Shown piece after piece: positions 16,808-24,960 of a stretch of DNA of 42,185 nt. This DNA comes from Deltaproteobacteria bacterium (lineage in GTDB: Bacteria; Myxococcota_A; Polyangia; JAAYKL01), in NCBI GenBank assembly GCA_030591725.1, contig JAUVAN010000003.1, positions 1-42,185 of the forward strand, given 5' to 3'. The stretch's first letter is position 1; each line of letters begins with the position of its first letter. The notes beneath the pieces are model-generated. The model worked only from the letters and a program-made list of their open reading frames with translations, was not told the DNA's origin and did not search any database. The translations under genes were made by a program, and so were the position numbers.

Positions 16808-17998
16808 ATGAGAAATCTCCTTTCATTTGCAAGAATGCTTGTTGTTGTAGCGCTTGGCCTTGTCGTGTTTTCGTCCCGAGCCGTGGCCCAGGAGGGAGGG
16901 GAAGAAGCCCCCACCACCGAAGATACACCACCTGCCGAAGAACCACCGCCCGCCGAAGAAGCGCCGCCTGCGGAAGAGGCTCAGCCTGCGGAGGAAGCTC
17001 CTGCTACGGAAGAGGAGCCGCCGGTCGAGGAAGAGCCACCGCTTGCGGAAGAACCGCCCCCCGAGGAGCCGCCGGTCGAGGAGGAAGAGCCGCCTGTGGA
17101 AGATCCCCCGTTATCCGAAGCGGCGATACTCGCCGCCGAGCGAGCGGCCAGGGCCAATGCGGCCGCTGCTGCCCCTTCGGTACCGCCTCCGTATGTTGAA
17201 CAACAGGCTGTCCCCCCGGAGGAACCCGCCGCGATCGATCCACCCAAGAAACCGGCTGCAATGCCGGATGAGGAGGAGGGGAAGGAAAAAGAAGAGGAGG
17301 AGGATATCTTCTCCTGGTTTTCGGTGGCTCCACAAGTGGGGTTCGCCTACTTCCCGGAGTCAAAATTCACGGTTGAGCAGTATGGCCGGACGGTAAATTT
17401 AACGGTGAAATCCCGAAAGGCCTTCGTTGGCAAAATCCACCTGGATCTGGGCGGAGATGGTATCGCGTTGGAGATCTCTCCGTTCCTGGCTTTGGAATCT
17501 GACGGCAGTGATTTTTCGAAACTCTCGGTCAACCCGGTGGCTGCTACGGGAGGGGTCGGAGGTGATTTCATAGCGGTAGGCGGCCAGCTCAGCCTGGTTT
17601 ACAGATTTGGAAGCGGGCCCTTCTTTCCGCACCTGGGACTGGGTTTCCACGGCGCCTACCTGATCAGCGACGCGATAGAATACGGCGCCGAGCTGTACGG
17701 GAGGATCCCTCTGGGTTTCACCTGGTATTTTGCCGAGCACGCTGCGCTCGTCATGGAGATAGGCTTTTTGTACGGGGTCACGGGCATCAAGGGCAAGGTG
17801 ACCATTGATATGAACTCGATCTATGAAGACTACGACATTGATCCCGATGACTTCGATCCCGACAATCCCCCGGCGGGTATGAGCGAGACAGAACTGGATG
17901 CCATGTTGCAGGGTCAGATCGAGAAGGAGCTGAACAAGGCGGTAAAGTTCGGCAAGGGATTCGGTTTCGACGCGCTCATCGGTATTCGTTTTCCCTGA
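16808..17998 (+). CDS. Outer-membrane beta-barrel protein with Pro/Glu-rich spacer
   Basis: The 396-residue protein starts at ATG 16808 with a Sec signal peptide (hydrophobic core LLSFARMLVVVALGLVVF, likely cut after Ala-Val-Ala before QEGG). Residues ~25-165 are a low-complexity acidic spacer built from EEPP/AEE/PPVEE units, followed by an acidic Lys/Glu patch. From ~165 the pattern alternates aromatic and small residues (FSVAPQVGFAYF, LSLVYRF, LGLGFHGAYL, GFTWYF) and the chain ends in Phe-Pro, as in transmembrane barrels recognised by the BAM complex, so about eight strands are plausible. The spacer may bridge periplasm or peptidoglycan. Ligand or function is unknown. Confidence 0.7.
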   Translation: MRNLLSFARMLVVVALGLVVFSSRAVAQEGGEEAPTTEDTPPAEEPPPAEEAPPAEEAQPAEEAPATEEEPPVEEEPPLAEEPPPEEPPVEEEEPPVEDPPLSEAAILAAERAARANAAAAAPSVPPPYVEQQAVPPEEPAAIDPPKKPAAMPDEEEGKEKEEEEDIFSWFSVAPQVGFAYFPESKFTVEQYGRTVNLTVKSRKAFVGKIHLDLGGDGIALEISPFLALESDGSDFSKLSVNPVAATGGVGGDFIAVGGQLSLVYRFGSGPFFPHLGLGFHGAYLISDAIEYGAELYGRIPLGFTWYFAEHAALVMEIGFLYGVTGIKGKVTIDMNSIYEDYDIDPDDFDPDNPPAGMSETELDAMLQGQIEKELNKAVKFGKGFGFDALIGIRFP

Positions 17999-18010
17999 AT
18001 CAGCATTTTT

Positions 18011-19264
18011 TTATGCGCGAGCCCAGGGCTTCGCGATTACACCGGTTCTCACCAGCGCAAACAGGGCGAGGAGATTGCACGCGGTCGCGACGGCAATTAC
18101 GCCCCAGTTACCCTGTATGAACGGACCGATCTTCATCACCACATCGATGAGGATCAACCCCATGGAGGCGATGAGGTACCAACGAATAAGCCATGAGGTT
18201 CGTTCGCTCAAGGAGGCCTTGAAGATCAATTTGAATGCGGGCCCCAGCAGCCAGAGGTGAAGAAAAGGGTTCACCAGCAGGTTCTCGTTGTAGTGGGTGT
18301 CAAAGTGGGTGGTCGCGGTCCAGTACAGGAGGAGCATGAGTCCGCCCAGTCCGGCGATCAGCCCCCAGACGAGCAGGCCGAGCCCGGTCAGGCGCGCCGC
18401 GATCTTGCGTTTTCCAAGCGCGATGGGAAGAAGGAAACCGAGCGCCAGCAGTCCCAGGAGCACCGCCGGAATCGCGGTCTCGTAGGTCGGGGTGACCGAT
18501 TCGACGGCAGGCCCCTGTCTCTTCACGTCGACGCGCTTTCTTGAAACCAGGGGATGGTTGTCGGGACCGATACGGATCTCGTCCAGGTCCTGTGCCAGCA
18601 CCGAGGGAAGAAACTGCTCGTCCCATCGGGTTACCGGCTTGTCTATGGCCGGGCCCAGGGAATACACGATGATCGCGCAAGAAACCGGAAGTCCTTCGAG
18701 AGCATCCAGTGTCCAGTCCCGATATGTGCGCCCGGTGGGTTCCCGATCGTACTTCTTTTTTATTGCGCCCCCGATGGCATCGTCGATGATATCGCGGATC
18801 CTCGTGCAGCAGTTGTCGATGTAATGTCGGTATTCGTACTCGCGGTTTTCCGGCAGGGCGTTGGTGTCAAGTCGGTGAGCGACCTCCCGCGCCTGCTTGG
18901 GGGTCAAATCCAGGGTGCGCACGGTGACCTCGCGGTCGAAATACCGGTAGCGACCGACGATGCCCCTGTAGGTGGTCACCGACACCCAATAGATGAGGAA
19001 TCCCCGAGCGTACTTTATCTGAAGCTCCGGGTCGTTGAAGCTGAAGGTGCCGAAGTTGTAGACCTTCCTGGTCCTGCTCACCTTGTCGTCCACCATCAGG
19101 GCGATGTGCCCGAATCGGGCGAACAGATCCTCGCCCTTGCCCATGGTGAGCACCGAGATCTTGTACCTGTCTTCTGACTTGTCTGGTTGCGCTCTGCACA
19201 GTGCGGGGACAAGCGAAGCACAGGCAACAACGATTACTAGCAGTCCTCGAAACATGGATGTCAT
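18011..19264 (-). CDS. DUF4105 (Lnb N-terminal-like) membrane protein
   Basis: The 417-residue protein has an N-terminal signal (GLLVIVVACASLVPA), then a periplasmic domain with the DUF4105 order: FARFGHIALMV, 'YNFGTFSF', RYRYFDREV, and the paired Cys in 'YRHYIDNCCTRIRD'. About five membrane helices follow in the second half, including the family's 'THFDTHYNENLLVNPFLHLWLL'. The conserved His and the NC.TR motif suggest a papain-like hydrolase fold; this is inference from the known Lnb family relation. Convergent with the upstream barrel gene. ATG 19264 is chosen; ATG 19255 is possible and neither has a strong ribosome site. Confidence 0.8.
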   Translation of the reverse strand: MTSMFRGLLVIVVACASLVPALCRAQPDKSEDRYKISVLTMGKGEDLFARFGHIALMVDDKVSRTRKVYNFGTFSFNDPELQIKYARGFLIYWVSVTTYRGIVGRYRYFDREVTVRTLDLTPKQAREVAHRLDTNALPENREYEYRHYIDNCCTRIRDIIDDAIGGAIKKKYDREPTGRTYRDWTLDALEGLPVSCAIIVYSLGPAIDKPVTRWDEQFLPSVLAQDLDEIRIGPDNHPLVSRKRVDVKRQGPAVESVTPTYETAIPAVLLGLLALGFLLPIALGKRKIAARLTGLGLLVWGLIAGLGGLMLLLYWTATTHFDTHYNENLLVNPFLHLWLLGPAFKLIFKASLSERTSWLIRWYLIASMGLILIDVVMKIGPFIQGNWGVIAVATACNLLALFALVRTGVIAKPWARA

Positions 19265-19369
19265 TCTAGGACGAAACACGGCTTTGGTATAGGTGTTCTG
19301 ATTCCGGTTTCGTTATTCATGGGATGATTGACGCTTGCCCACCGTCGCCCTTCGGGCTATGGCGGATGG

Positions 19370-20107
19370 ATGAGACGTTTCAAGAAGCCGGTGGTCGATA
19401 AGGTCGATCCTCGATACCCCGAATACGAGATTGCGCAAAAAAGCAGACGGGAATTCATGGTCCTTCTGGGGGGCGCGGGAGCGGCGAGCCTGCTGATGGG
19501 TTGCGGTTCAAAAAATGAGCCGTTGGCGGGAAAGGTCACTTCTCCTCACGGGAAACTCGACGGGACAGACGTTTCTGAAGGTGCCGACTCGGCGCTCCTG
19601 ATCGCAAAGGAACCCGGTGATGAGCCGTCTGATAGCCAGCGCAAGCCGTCTCCTCCGGGTATGCCGCCACGGCCCGAGCATCTGGAAGTGCTCCGTCTTC
19701 CGCCCAACGCTGTTTACATTGCCTCCTTCTCCGGGGGCGGCAGCATCTCCTTCGCCGTATGGATAGAACACGACAATCCCAACCTCAGACCGTTCGTTCA
19801 CAAGAACCTCGATACGATAGGAAAAGCATTCACTGACGTAATCTCAAGGGGGTTTCACGCCTCGGATTTCGATCATCCCCGGGGCGAGGCGAGCGCAACG
19901 CGGCGTTTGCAAGAAACACTTGAGAAGCTCTACACAGGCGAGACAGGCGAACCCGCGAGAATAGGGTACTTGCGGCTCGAGATAAAACGCAATGACGACA
20001 AGATACCGGTTCCCGGCGGAATCGTAGCCCCGGTCGAACCCGAACCGCGTCCACGCCCTCGAGGTGTACCCGTGCTCAGGCCCATCATCCCAAAGGGAGT
20101 CAAGTGA
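19370..20107 (+). CDS. Tat-exported lipoprotein, member 1 of a paralogous triplet
   Basis: The 245-residue protein starts at ATG 19370, chosen because it lines up without gaps with the two paralogues downstream. Residues 1-20 carry the shared motif MxRxK[KN]Px(6)PxYP (P7, P14, Y16, P17). A Tat signal follows: SRREF at 25-29, a hydrophobic stretch, and the lipobox LMGC with Cys45. After a disordered Pro/Ser linker, residues ~115-215 form a domain with an N-terminal strand (ISFAVWIEHD), two helices and a final strand (IGYLRLEIKR). The C-terminus is Pro/Arg-rich (EPRPRPRG). I recognise no named family. It is a candidate substrate or partner of the radical SAM enzyme at 21536. Confidence 0.75.
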   Translation: MRRFKKPVVDKVDPRYPEYEIAQKSRREFMVLLGGAGAASLLMGCGSKNEPLAGKVTSPHGKLDGTDVSEGADSALLIAKEPGDEPSDSQRKPSPPGMPPRPEHLEVLRLPPNAVYIASFSGGGSISFAVWIEHDNPNLRPFVHKNLDTIGKAFTDVISRGFHASDFDHPRGEASATRRLQETLEKLYTGETGEPARIGYLRLEIKRNDDKIPVPGGIVAPVEPEPRPRPRGVPVLRPIIPKGVK

Positions 20108-20205
20108 TTGAACGCCGTTCCTGACGCGGTGCCGAATAATCACTGATCCTTTTATCGTTTCATTCGTCGAAAGAACCAGGGGCGGAAAACCCCCGGGGTA
20201 AAAAA

Positions 20206-20814
20206 ATGAAACGATCAAAAAATCCAGTCCGGGCATCGAGTAATCCAGCGTATCCAGAAGCCCGCGATGTATCCCACGTCAACCGCAGGAAGTTCATCTC
20301 GCTGCTCACGGCGGGAACAGCCTCCATTGCTGTCTTCGGCGCGGCGAAGGCCATTGGCGCGGCCCCTCACGATCCCCGTTTCGCGCCTCCTCCCCCGCCC
20401 CGGCCGTACGACCCGCCCGATCATCCGGTCCCTGGCGGGATGCGGCCTCCGGTCTTTGCCAACTACCGCTTACCTTCCCATGGGAGCTGGTCGACAATGA
20501 TGGATGACGGGCGTTACGTATCCTATGCCCTCTGGATCAAATACGACTACACCGAAGTGTTGAGATGCGTGAAGAACAGCAGTTCCGCCATCCAGAGTTA
20601 CCTCGGCGAGCTCGTGCGCAGATACCTGTACACTGAGAATATGTACAACCCCCGGCGTTTGAGAAAAGTCGAGCGGAAGATCCTGAAGAAGATCCGACGC
20701 CTCCTCCCGGATGTTCTCGACGACGACCTGTTGGGCGTGGAACTTGAAATACTTCGGGAAAAATACATTCAACCACTGGACGGCGATGTAGCCATCCCGC
20801 ACTATTTCGACTGA
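20206..20814 (+). CDS. Tat-exported protein, member 2 of a paralogous triplet
   Basis: The 202-residue protein has the same first 17 positions as its neighbours (K5 N6 P7, P14, Y16 P17), then NRRKF at 26-30 and a hydrophobic stretch typical of Tat signals. It has no lipobox Cys; a cut near AIGAAP (~residue 53) would give a soluble periplasmic protein. A Pro-rich linker (FAPPPPPRPYDPP) leads to the shared domain: strand YVSYALWIKYD, helices IQSYLGELVRRYLY and RRLRKVERKILKKIRR, last strand LGVELEILRE. This layout recalls FliL-type periplasmic domains, but that is a resemblance by eye. Its TGA overlaps the next ATG by one base (TGATG). Confidence 0.72.
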   Translation: MKRSKNPVRASSNPAYPEARDVSHVNRRKFISLLTAGTASIAVFGAAKAIGAAPHDPRFAPPPPPRPYDPPDHPVPGGMRPPVFANYRLPSHGSWSTMMDDGRYVSYALWIKYDYTEVLRCVKNSSSAIQSYLGELVRRYLYTENMYNPRRLRKVERKILKKIRRLLPDVLDDDLLGVELEILREKYIQPLDGDVAIPHYFD

Positions 20815-21536
20815 TGGCACGTAACAAGAAACCTGCATTCGCGGTTGCGGAACCGACGTATCCCAGCGTCGAAGACGCCGGAATCAACCGCAGGCGTTTT
20901 CTCGCAATTCTGGCCGGCGGCGCGGCGGCCACCGCGATCTTCACCGGTTGCAAAAAGAATGAACACGAAAGGCTTCCCGGACAAGAACCGGTTCCCCGGC
21001 TGTCAGGAGTAGCGCCCAACCCGGATCCGCCGGTGGAGGTAATTCCGCGTGCGTTCGCAATTCCCAGGATAGTACTCCCCGGTCTCGTCGATCTGAGCAA
21101 CGACCTGAATGCCCCCCCGCCCAACATTACCGGCATGCAGGTGAATCTGCCCGATCGAACATCTACGGCATTCACCCTCTTCTTTTCGTGGGAGACTGAC
21201 GCAGATCGCGACCTGATTGTCCGCCGTGCCGATCTGCTCATGACGACGGCGAGCAATTACCTTTCGAGCAGCTGCAATCATCGCTCTGTCACCGATCCGG
21301 TTGGCATTACCGAGACCCGGAACGCCCTTCGGCCGCTGCTCCTGGACAAACTCGGGAGACCGGGGCGAATTTACTTCCTCGATATCCAGTTCGGGCGGGT
21401 GGCACGTGTAGACCATGTCATGGGTCGTACGCCCAGACCCAGACCCCGGCCCCGGCCCCGGCCGAGACCGAAACCGCGCCTGAATGGCAAGTCTGCGATG
21501 CCGTTGAACGTCAAGGACCCCTTCAAGGAACGTTGA
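20814..21536 (+). CDS. Tat-exported lipoprotein, member 3, with Pro-Arg repeat tail
   Basis: 240 residues. Positions 1-17 keep the triplet motif (R3, K5 K6 P7, P14, Y16 P17). The Tat motif NRRRF is at 25-29 and the lipobox FTGC ends at Cys46. The shared domain appears at ~105-205: strand TAFTLFFSWETD, helix LIVRRADLLMTTASNYL, helix TRNALRPLLLDKL, strand RIYFLDIQFGR. A tail then repeats Arg-Pro about seven times (DNA near 21432-21478) before a last segment ending KDPFKER. It overlaps member 2 and the radical SAM gene by one base each (TGATG), so translation of the three is coupled. The tail or the domain could be the modified site. Confidence 0.75.
   Translation: MARNKKPAFAVAEPTYPSVEDAGINRRRFLAILAGGAAATAIFTGCKKNEHERLPGQEPVPRLSGVAPNPDPPVEVIPRAFAIPRIVLPGLVDLSNDLNAPPPNITGMQVNLPDRTSTAFTLFFSWETDADRDLIVRRADLLMTTASNYLSSSCNHRSVTDPVGITETRNALRPLLLDKLGRPGRIYFLDIQFGRVARVDHVMGRTPRPRPRPRPRPRPKPRLNGKSAMPLNVKDPFKER
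21432..21478 (+). repeat. Short in-frame Pro-Arg coding repeat
   Basis: Six-base units reading CCx-[CA]Gx (Pro-Arg) are repeated about seven times near the 3' end of the third Tat protein gene. The related gene at 19370 has a shorter version. Slippage-prone DNA of this type can vary in length among strains. Confidence 0.7.
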
Positions 21537-22630
21537 TGGACGTAACTCTTTTCCTGAATCATGCGTGCAATATGGCTTGCACATACTGCTACAACGGCAA
21601 CAAGTTTCATCGCCCCATGTCGGAAGAGATAATGCGAAAGGCCGTTGAGATGGCCTTCTTCGGGAAGGACGCGCGTGTCTCATTCTTCGGTGGCGAGCCG
21701 TTACTGGAGTGGGAAATGATGCAGCGGGCCATGGCCTACGCCCGCGATCTGGAGAAAAACAAATACGAGGGCAAGACCCCCGTGCGCTTCTCCATGACCA
21801 CCAATGGAACCCTGGTGTCAAGGGAGGTGCTCGAGATCCTGAAGAACGAACGCTTTCACCTCGTCTTCAGCCTCGACGGAAACCGCGAGTCACATGAGCG
21901 CACCCGATCCTTCGCGAACGGCGCCTCTTCGTATGATGTGATCGTGGAAAACCTGAAGCGCGCAGTCAAGGCCATTCCTTCGGTGGAGACAATAACGGTC
22001 ATCGATCCCCAAAACGCCGAGCTGATCCCTGAGTCGTTCGAATCGATAATGTCCCTCGGCGTGAAGAACCTGAACTTCTCCCTGAATTACGAAGCCGAAT
22101 GGACCGACGAGCAAGTGGCGACGCTCGAGCATTCTCTCGATCGGCTGGTGGATATCTATATCGCAAAATACCGTGAGGGTATCGACTTCGCGCTGGATCT
22201 GTTCGACTCCAAGGTGATCACCCACCTCAAGGGCGGATACGCCTGTCGAGATCGGTGCAAGTTTGGAAAGGAAGAACTCTGCGTTGCCCCCAGCGGCATG
22301 CTCTATCCCTGCGAGCGCCTGGTTGGAGAGGATACCCGTCATGACGTGACGATCGGAGACATCTGGAAGGGCCCCGATCTCCAGAAGGTTGTGGAGATGG
22401 GCAAACAAAAGGACGAGCCCGACGCCGAATGTGTGGACTGCAAGCTCCAGCACCGCTGTATGTTCTGGTGCGGCTGCGTCAACTACGCAACCACGGGCAA
22501 CGTGGGAGAGACGTCCGGTATCCTTTGCAAGCTCGAGCAGATGACCATCGCGGCTGCCGACAGGGCGGCGGGAACGCTCTTCAAGGAAGAAAACCCGATG
22601 TTTATCGGAAAGTTCTACTGCGCCACGTAG
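21536..22630 (+). CDS. Radical SAM/SPASM maturase
   Basis: The 364-residue enzyme begins with the SAM-binding 4Fe-4S motif CNMACTYC (C11, C15, C18), followed by SFFGGEPLLEW and TNGTLVS as in the sulfatase-maturase/peptide-maturase branch. The C-terminal SPASM domain has the full set of cysteines: YACRDRC, CVAPSGMLYPCERL, then ECVDCKLQHRCMFWCGC and a final LC, enough for two auxiliary clusters. Enzymes of this kind make radical modifications (thioether, C-C links, Ser/Cys oxidation) on peptides or proteins in the cytoplasm. It starts in a TGATG overlap with the third Tat protein, which makes those three proteins the natural substrates. An anSME-type sulfatase maturase is the main alternative, but no sulfatase is nearby. 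Confidence 0.88.
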   Translation: MDVTLFLNHACNMACTYCYNGNKFHRPMSEEIMRKAVEMAFFGKDARVSFFGGEPLLEWEMMQRAMAYARDLEKNKYEGKTPVRFSMTTNGTLVSREVLEILKNERFHLVFSLDGNRESHERTRSFANGASSYDVIVENLKRAVKAIPSVETITVIDPQNAELIPESFESIMSLGVKNLNFSLNYEAEWTDEQVATLEHSLDRLVDIYIAKYREGIDFALDLFDSKVITHLKGGYACRDRCKFGKEELCVAPSGMLYPCERLVGEDTRHDVTIGDIWKGPDLQKVVEMGKQKDEPDAECVDCKLQHRCMFWCGCVNYATTGNVGETSGILCKLEQMTIAAADRAAGTLFKEENPMFIGKFYCAT

Positions 22631-22696
22631 ACTGGTTTTTCAGGGGAAAATGGCAACCTGTAAGAAGTGCGGCGACCGCCGCTCAGGAACTTAACC

Positions 22697-22918
22697 TCAC
22701 GAGAATCCACCGCCTCCACCGCAAGATCCCCTCGGCGCGCCGCAGGCGGGAAGCGACCCGCCCGACGAGCCCATGGAGACGGCAAATGACGAGAGAACCC
22801 GCTCTACGTCGTGGGAACCGCACCCGGGGCATTCCACGTCTTTGTTATCTTTCGAGTTGCGGATCAACTCCTCGAACACGTCGCTGCATTTTGTGCATTT
22901 GAACTCGTACATGGGCAT
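22697..22918 (-). CDS. FmdB-type zinc-ribbon protein
   Basis: This 73-residue protein opens MPMYEFKCTKCSDVFEELI, the signature of the FmdB/CxxC_CxxC_SSSS family, and has a second pair in ECPGCGS, giving a four-Cys zinc ribbon. The tail is Gly/Ser-rich (SCGGGGGF), as is usual. The family is named after a putative regulator of the amide gene fmdA, but its real role is not known. It is the last gene of the minus-strand operon, 21 bases after gpmI, and converges with the radical SAM gene. Confidence 0.85.
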   Translation of the reverse strand: MPMYEFKCTKCSDVFEELIRNSKDNKDVECPGCGSHDVERVLSSFAVSMGSSGGSLPACGAPRGSCGGGGGFS

Positions 22919-22939
22919 GGGAAGAACTCCTTTTTTTAC

Positions 22940-24490
22940 CTAGTCTGAAATCAGCGAACGTCCGGTCATTTCCTGAGGGACCGGCAAGTTCATGAGGTGG
23001 AGTATGGTGGGCGCCACATCCCGCAGGGAGCCGCCCGATCGAAGGGTTACCTCTTTATATCGATCATCCACCAGAATGAGGGGCACCGGATTGAGGGTAT
23101 GGGCCGTGTGGGGCTCCCTCGTGCGTTCGTCCAGCATCTGCTCGCTGTTTCCGTGATCGGCCGTCACCAGCATTGCTCCGCCCCTGGCCATGATCGCATC
23201 GCGCAGCCGACCGAGCTGGACATCTACGGTAGCTGCCGCCTCCACCGCCGCCGCGAGCACCCCCGTGTGTCCAACCATGTCCGGGTTGGCGAAGTTCACC
23301 AGGATGAAGTTGTCGTTGTGCTTCTCGATGCGGGCGATCACGGCGTCAGCCACCTTCGATGCGCTCATGTCCGGCGCCAGATCGTATGTGGCCACCTCCC
23401 TGGGGGATGGGATGAGCTGCCGTTCCTCGAGGGGAAAAGGCTCCTCTGCGCCGCCGTTGAAAAAGAATGTGACGTGGGCGTATTTCTCGGTTTCGGCGAA
23501 TCGGTATTGGTGGAGGTTCCGGTCGGCAATTACCCGGCCGAGGATGTTGCTCAGGGGGTGCGGCAAAAAGGCTGCGGGAAGGCCGAAGTCGGAACGGTAC
23601 TCGGTCATGCAGATATAGGTTGCGAGACTGGGGATTTCTTCACGGGGAAACTGCGTAAAATCCGCGTCCGTGAGCGCCATGGTGATCTCCCTGGCTCTGT
23701 CCGCCCGGAAGTTGAAGAAGAAAACACCGTCCCCGTCGACGATATTCCCCCTGGGCTCGCCGTCGTCGCCGACGATTATCCGAGGCTCGATGAACTCGTC
23801 CGACTGACCGGCCTCGTACGCAGCGGCCACCGCCTCATCGCTTGTGTTGTGCCGGGATCCTTTGCCTGAAACATGGGCATCGTATCCGCGCCTCACGCGA
23901 TCCCAGCGATTATCCCGATCCATGCTCCAGTAACGGCCCACCACGACGGCGATCTCAGCCTTGCCGAAGATTTTCTTCTCGATTTCTGCCAGGTAGTCGC
24001 GCGCCGAGTAAGGCGGCGTGTCGCGCCCGTCGGTCAGGGCGTGTAGAAATACCCGGATGCCGGCCCCGCTGAGAAGATCGATCAACGCGTAGAGGTGCTC
24101 GAGGGAACTGTGCACCCCGCCAGGGGAGCAGAGCCCCATCACGTGCGCCCGCCCGCCCGATGCCCTGATCTTTTCTATGGCATCCTGGAAGACGGGGTTA
24201 TTCGTAAAACTTCCGTCCTCGAGTGCGTCGTTGATGCGAGTGAGCTCCTGCTTCACCACGCGACCCGACCCCAGGTTGAGATGTCCCACCTCGGAGTTGC
24301 CCATCTGCCCGTCGTCCGGAAGGCCCACGGCCTTCCCGTGCGCCAGAAGGGCAGTGTGCGGTCGGCTGGACCAGAGATCGTCGAAGACGGGTGTCGCAGC
24401 CAGGGAGAGCGCATTATACGGCCCGGCCGGGGCCATCCCCCAGCCGTCCATGACAACCAGCAACACCGGGCTCGTACCTGTCTCGTTCAT
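22940..24490 (-). CDS. gpmI: 2,3-bisphosphoglycerate-independent phosphoglycerate mutase
   Basis: The 516-residue protein is the normal length for iPGM and interconverts 3- and 2-phosphoglycerate in the cytoplasm through a phosphoserine intermediate. The N-terminal metal motif VMDGWG (residues 13-18), the catalytic Ser66 in GNSEVGH, 'ALTDGRDTPP', RYWSMDRDNRW, FFNFRADRAREIT, 'NFANPDMVGHTG' and VTADHGNSEQM are all present, giving the two Mn-binding sites. I chose ATG 24490 (CGGAGC upstream) over the longer frame from 24547. It lies between rlmH (23 bases upstream) and the FmdB gene. No odd features. Confidence 0.97.
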   Translation of the reverse strand: MNETGTSPVLLVVMDGWGMAPAGPYNALSLAATPVFDDLWSSRPHTALLAHGKAVGLPDDGQMGNSEVGHLNLGSGRVVKQELTRINDALEDGSFTNNPVFQDAIEKIRASGGRAHVMGLCSPGGVHSSLEHLYALIDLLSGAGIRVFLHALTDGRDTPPYSARDYLAEIEKKIFGKAEIAVVVGRYWSMDRDNRWDRVRRGYDAHVSGKGSRHNTSDEAVAAAYEAGQSDEFIEPRIIVGDDGEPRGNIVDGDGVFFFNFRADRAREITMALTDADFTQFPREEIPSLATYICMTEYRSDFGLPAAFLPHPLSNILGRVIADRNLHQYRFAETEKYAHVTFFFNGGAEEPFPLEERQLIPSPREVATYDLAPDMSASKVADAVIARIEKHNDNFILVNFANPDMVGHTGVLAAAVEAAATVDVQLGRLRDAIMARGGAMLVTADHGNSEQMLDERTREPHTAHTLNPVPLILVDDRYKEVTLRSGGSLRDVAPTILHLMNLPVPQEMTGRSLISD

Positions 24491-24513
24491 GATTTGCTCC
24501 GAAATGCGAAACT

Positions 24514-24954
24514 CTATTTCTGGTATGGCACGTTTCTGATTATGCACAAGGCGCGATAGAGTTGTTCCATCAACATCAGGCGCGCCATCCGGTGTGGGAG
24601 GGTCATTTTCGAGAGTGCCAGGGTGAGCCCGGCGGCGTTCACCACATCGTCCGGCAGGCCGTCAGCTCCTCCTATTGAGAGCGTTACCTGGCGAAACCCC
24701 CTGTTCATCCATCCCGAGACGATCTTCGCAAACTGCCGGGAGTCGTGCTCCTCGCCCCGTTCGTCCAGCGCTACCAGGAGATCTCCCTTTTCGGCTTCCT
24801 TGAGCATTCTTGCGGCGATGCGGTCTTCGCGATCTTTCTTCAGGATGACCTCGTCCACGGGCAGGAACTTACGGCAGCGGGACGCATAGTCGGCCACCGC
24901 CGAGGCAAACGGATCGGATCGTTCTCTTCCGACGCTGACTATCTTGAGTTTCAC
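24514..24954 (-). CDS. rlmH: 23S rRNA pseudouridine1915 N3-methyltransferase
   Basis: A 146-residue SPOUT methyltransferase. It starts MKLKIVSVG, has 'VALDERGEEHDSRQFA', the SAM-site IGGADGL near residue 94, and the family C-terminus LMLMEQLYRALCIIRNVPYQK, which forms the knot and enters the partner active site. It methylates pseudouridine 1915 in helix 69 of 23S rRNA on the assembled ribosome. Only six bases separate it from rsfS upstream, a linkage common in bacteria. Confidence 0.95.
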   Translation of the reverse strand: MKLKIVSVGRERSDPFASAVADYASRCRKFLPVDEVILKKDREDRIAARMLKEAEKGDLLVALDERGEEHDSRQFAKIVSGWMNRGFRQVTLSIGGADGLPDDVVNAAGLTLALSKMTLPHRMARLMLMEQLYRALCIIRNVPYQK

Positions 24955-24960
24955 CCGGTT

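Noticed and set aside
16808-17300. Several long alternative frames on both strands over the Pro/Glu region
   Set aside because: They come from the repetitive GC-rich DNA; only the frame with signal peptide and barrel makes sense.
21003-21821. A 272-residue minus-strand open frame over the third Tat gene and the radical SAM start
   Set aside because: It is antisense to genes with Tat and CxxxCxxC motifs and reads as Arg-rich shadow sequence.
22997-23869. A 290-residue plus-strand open frame
   Set aside because: It lies opposite gpmI, which is certain; high-GC antisense frames of this type are common.
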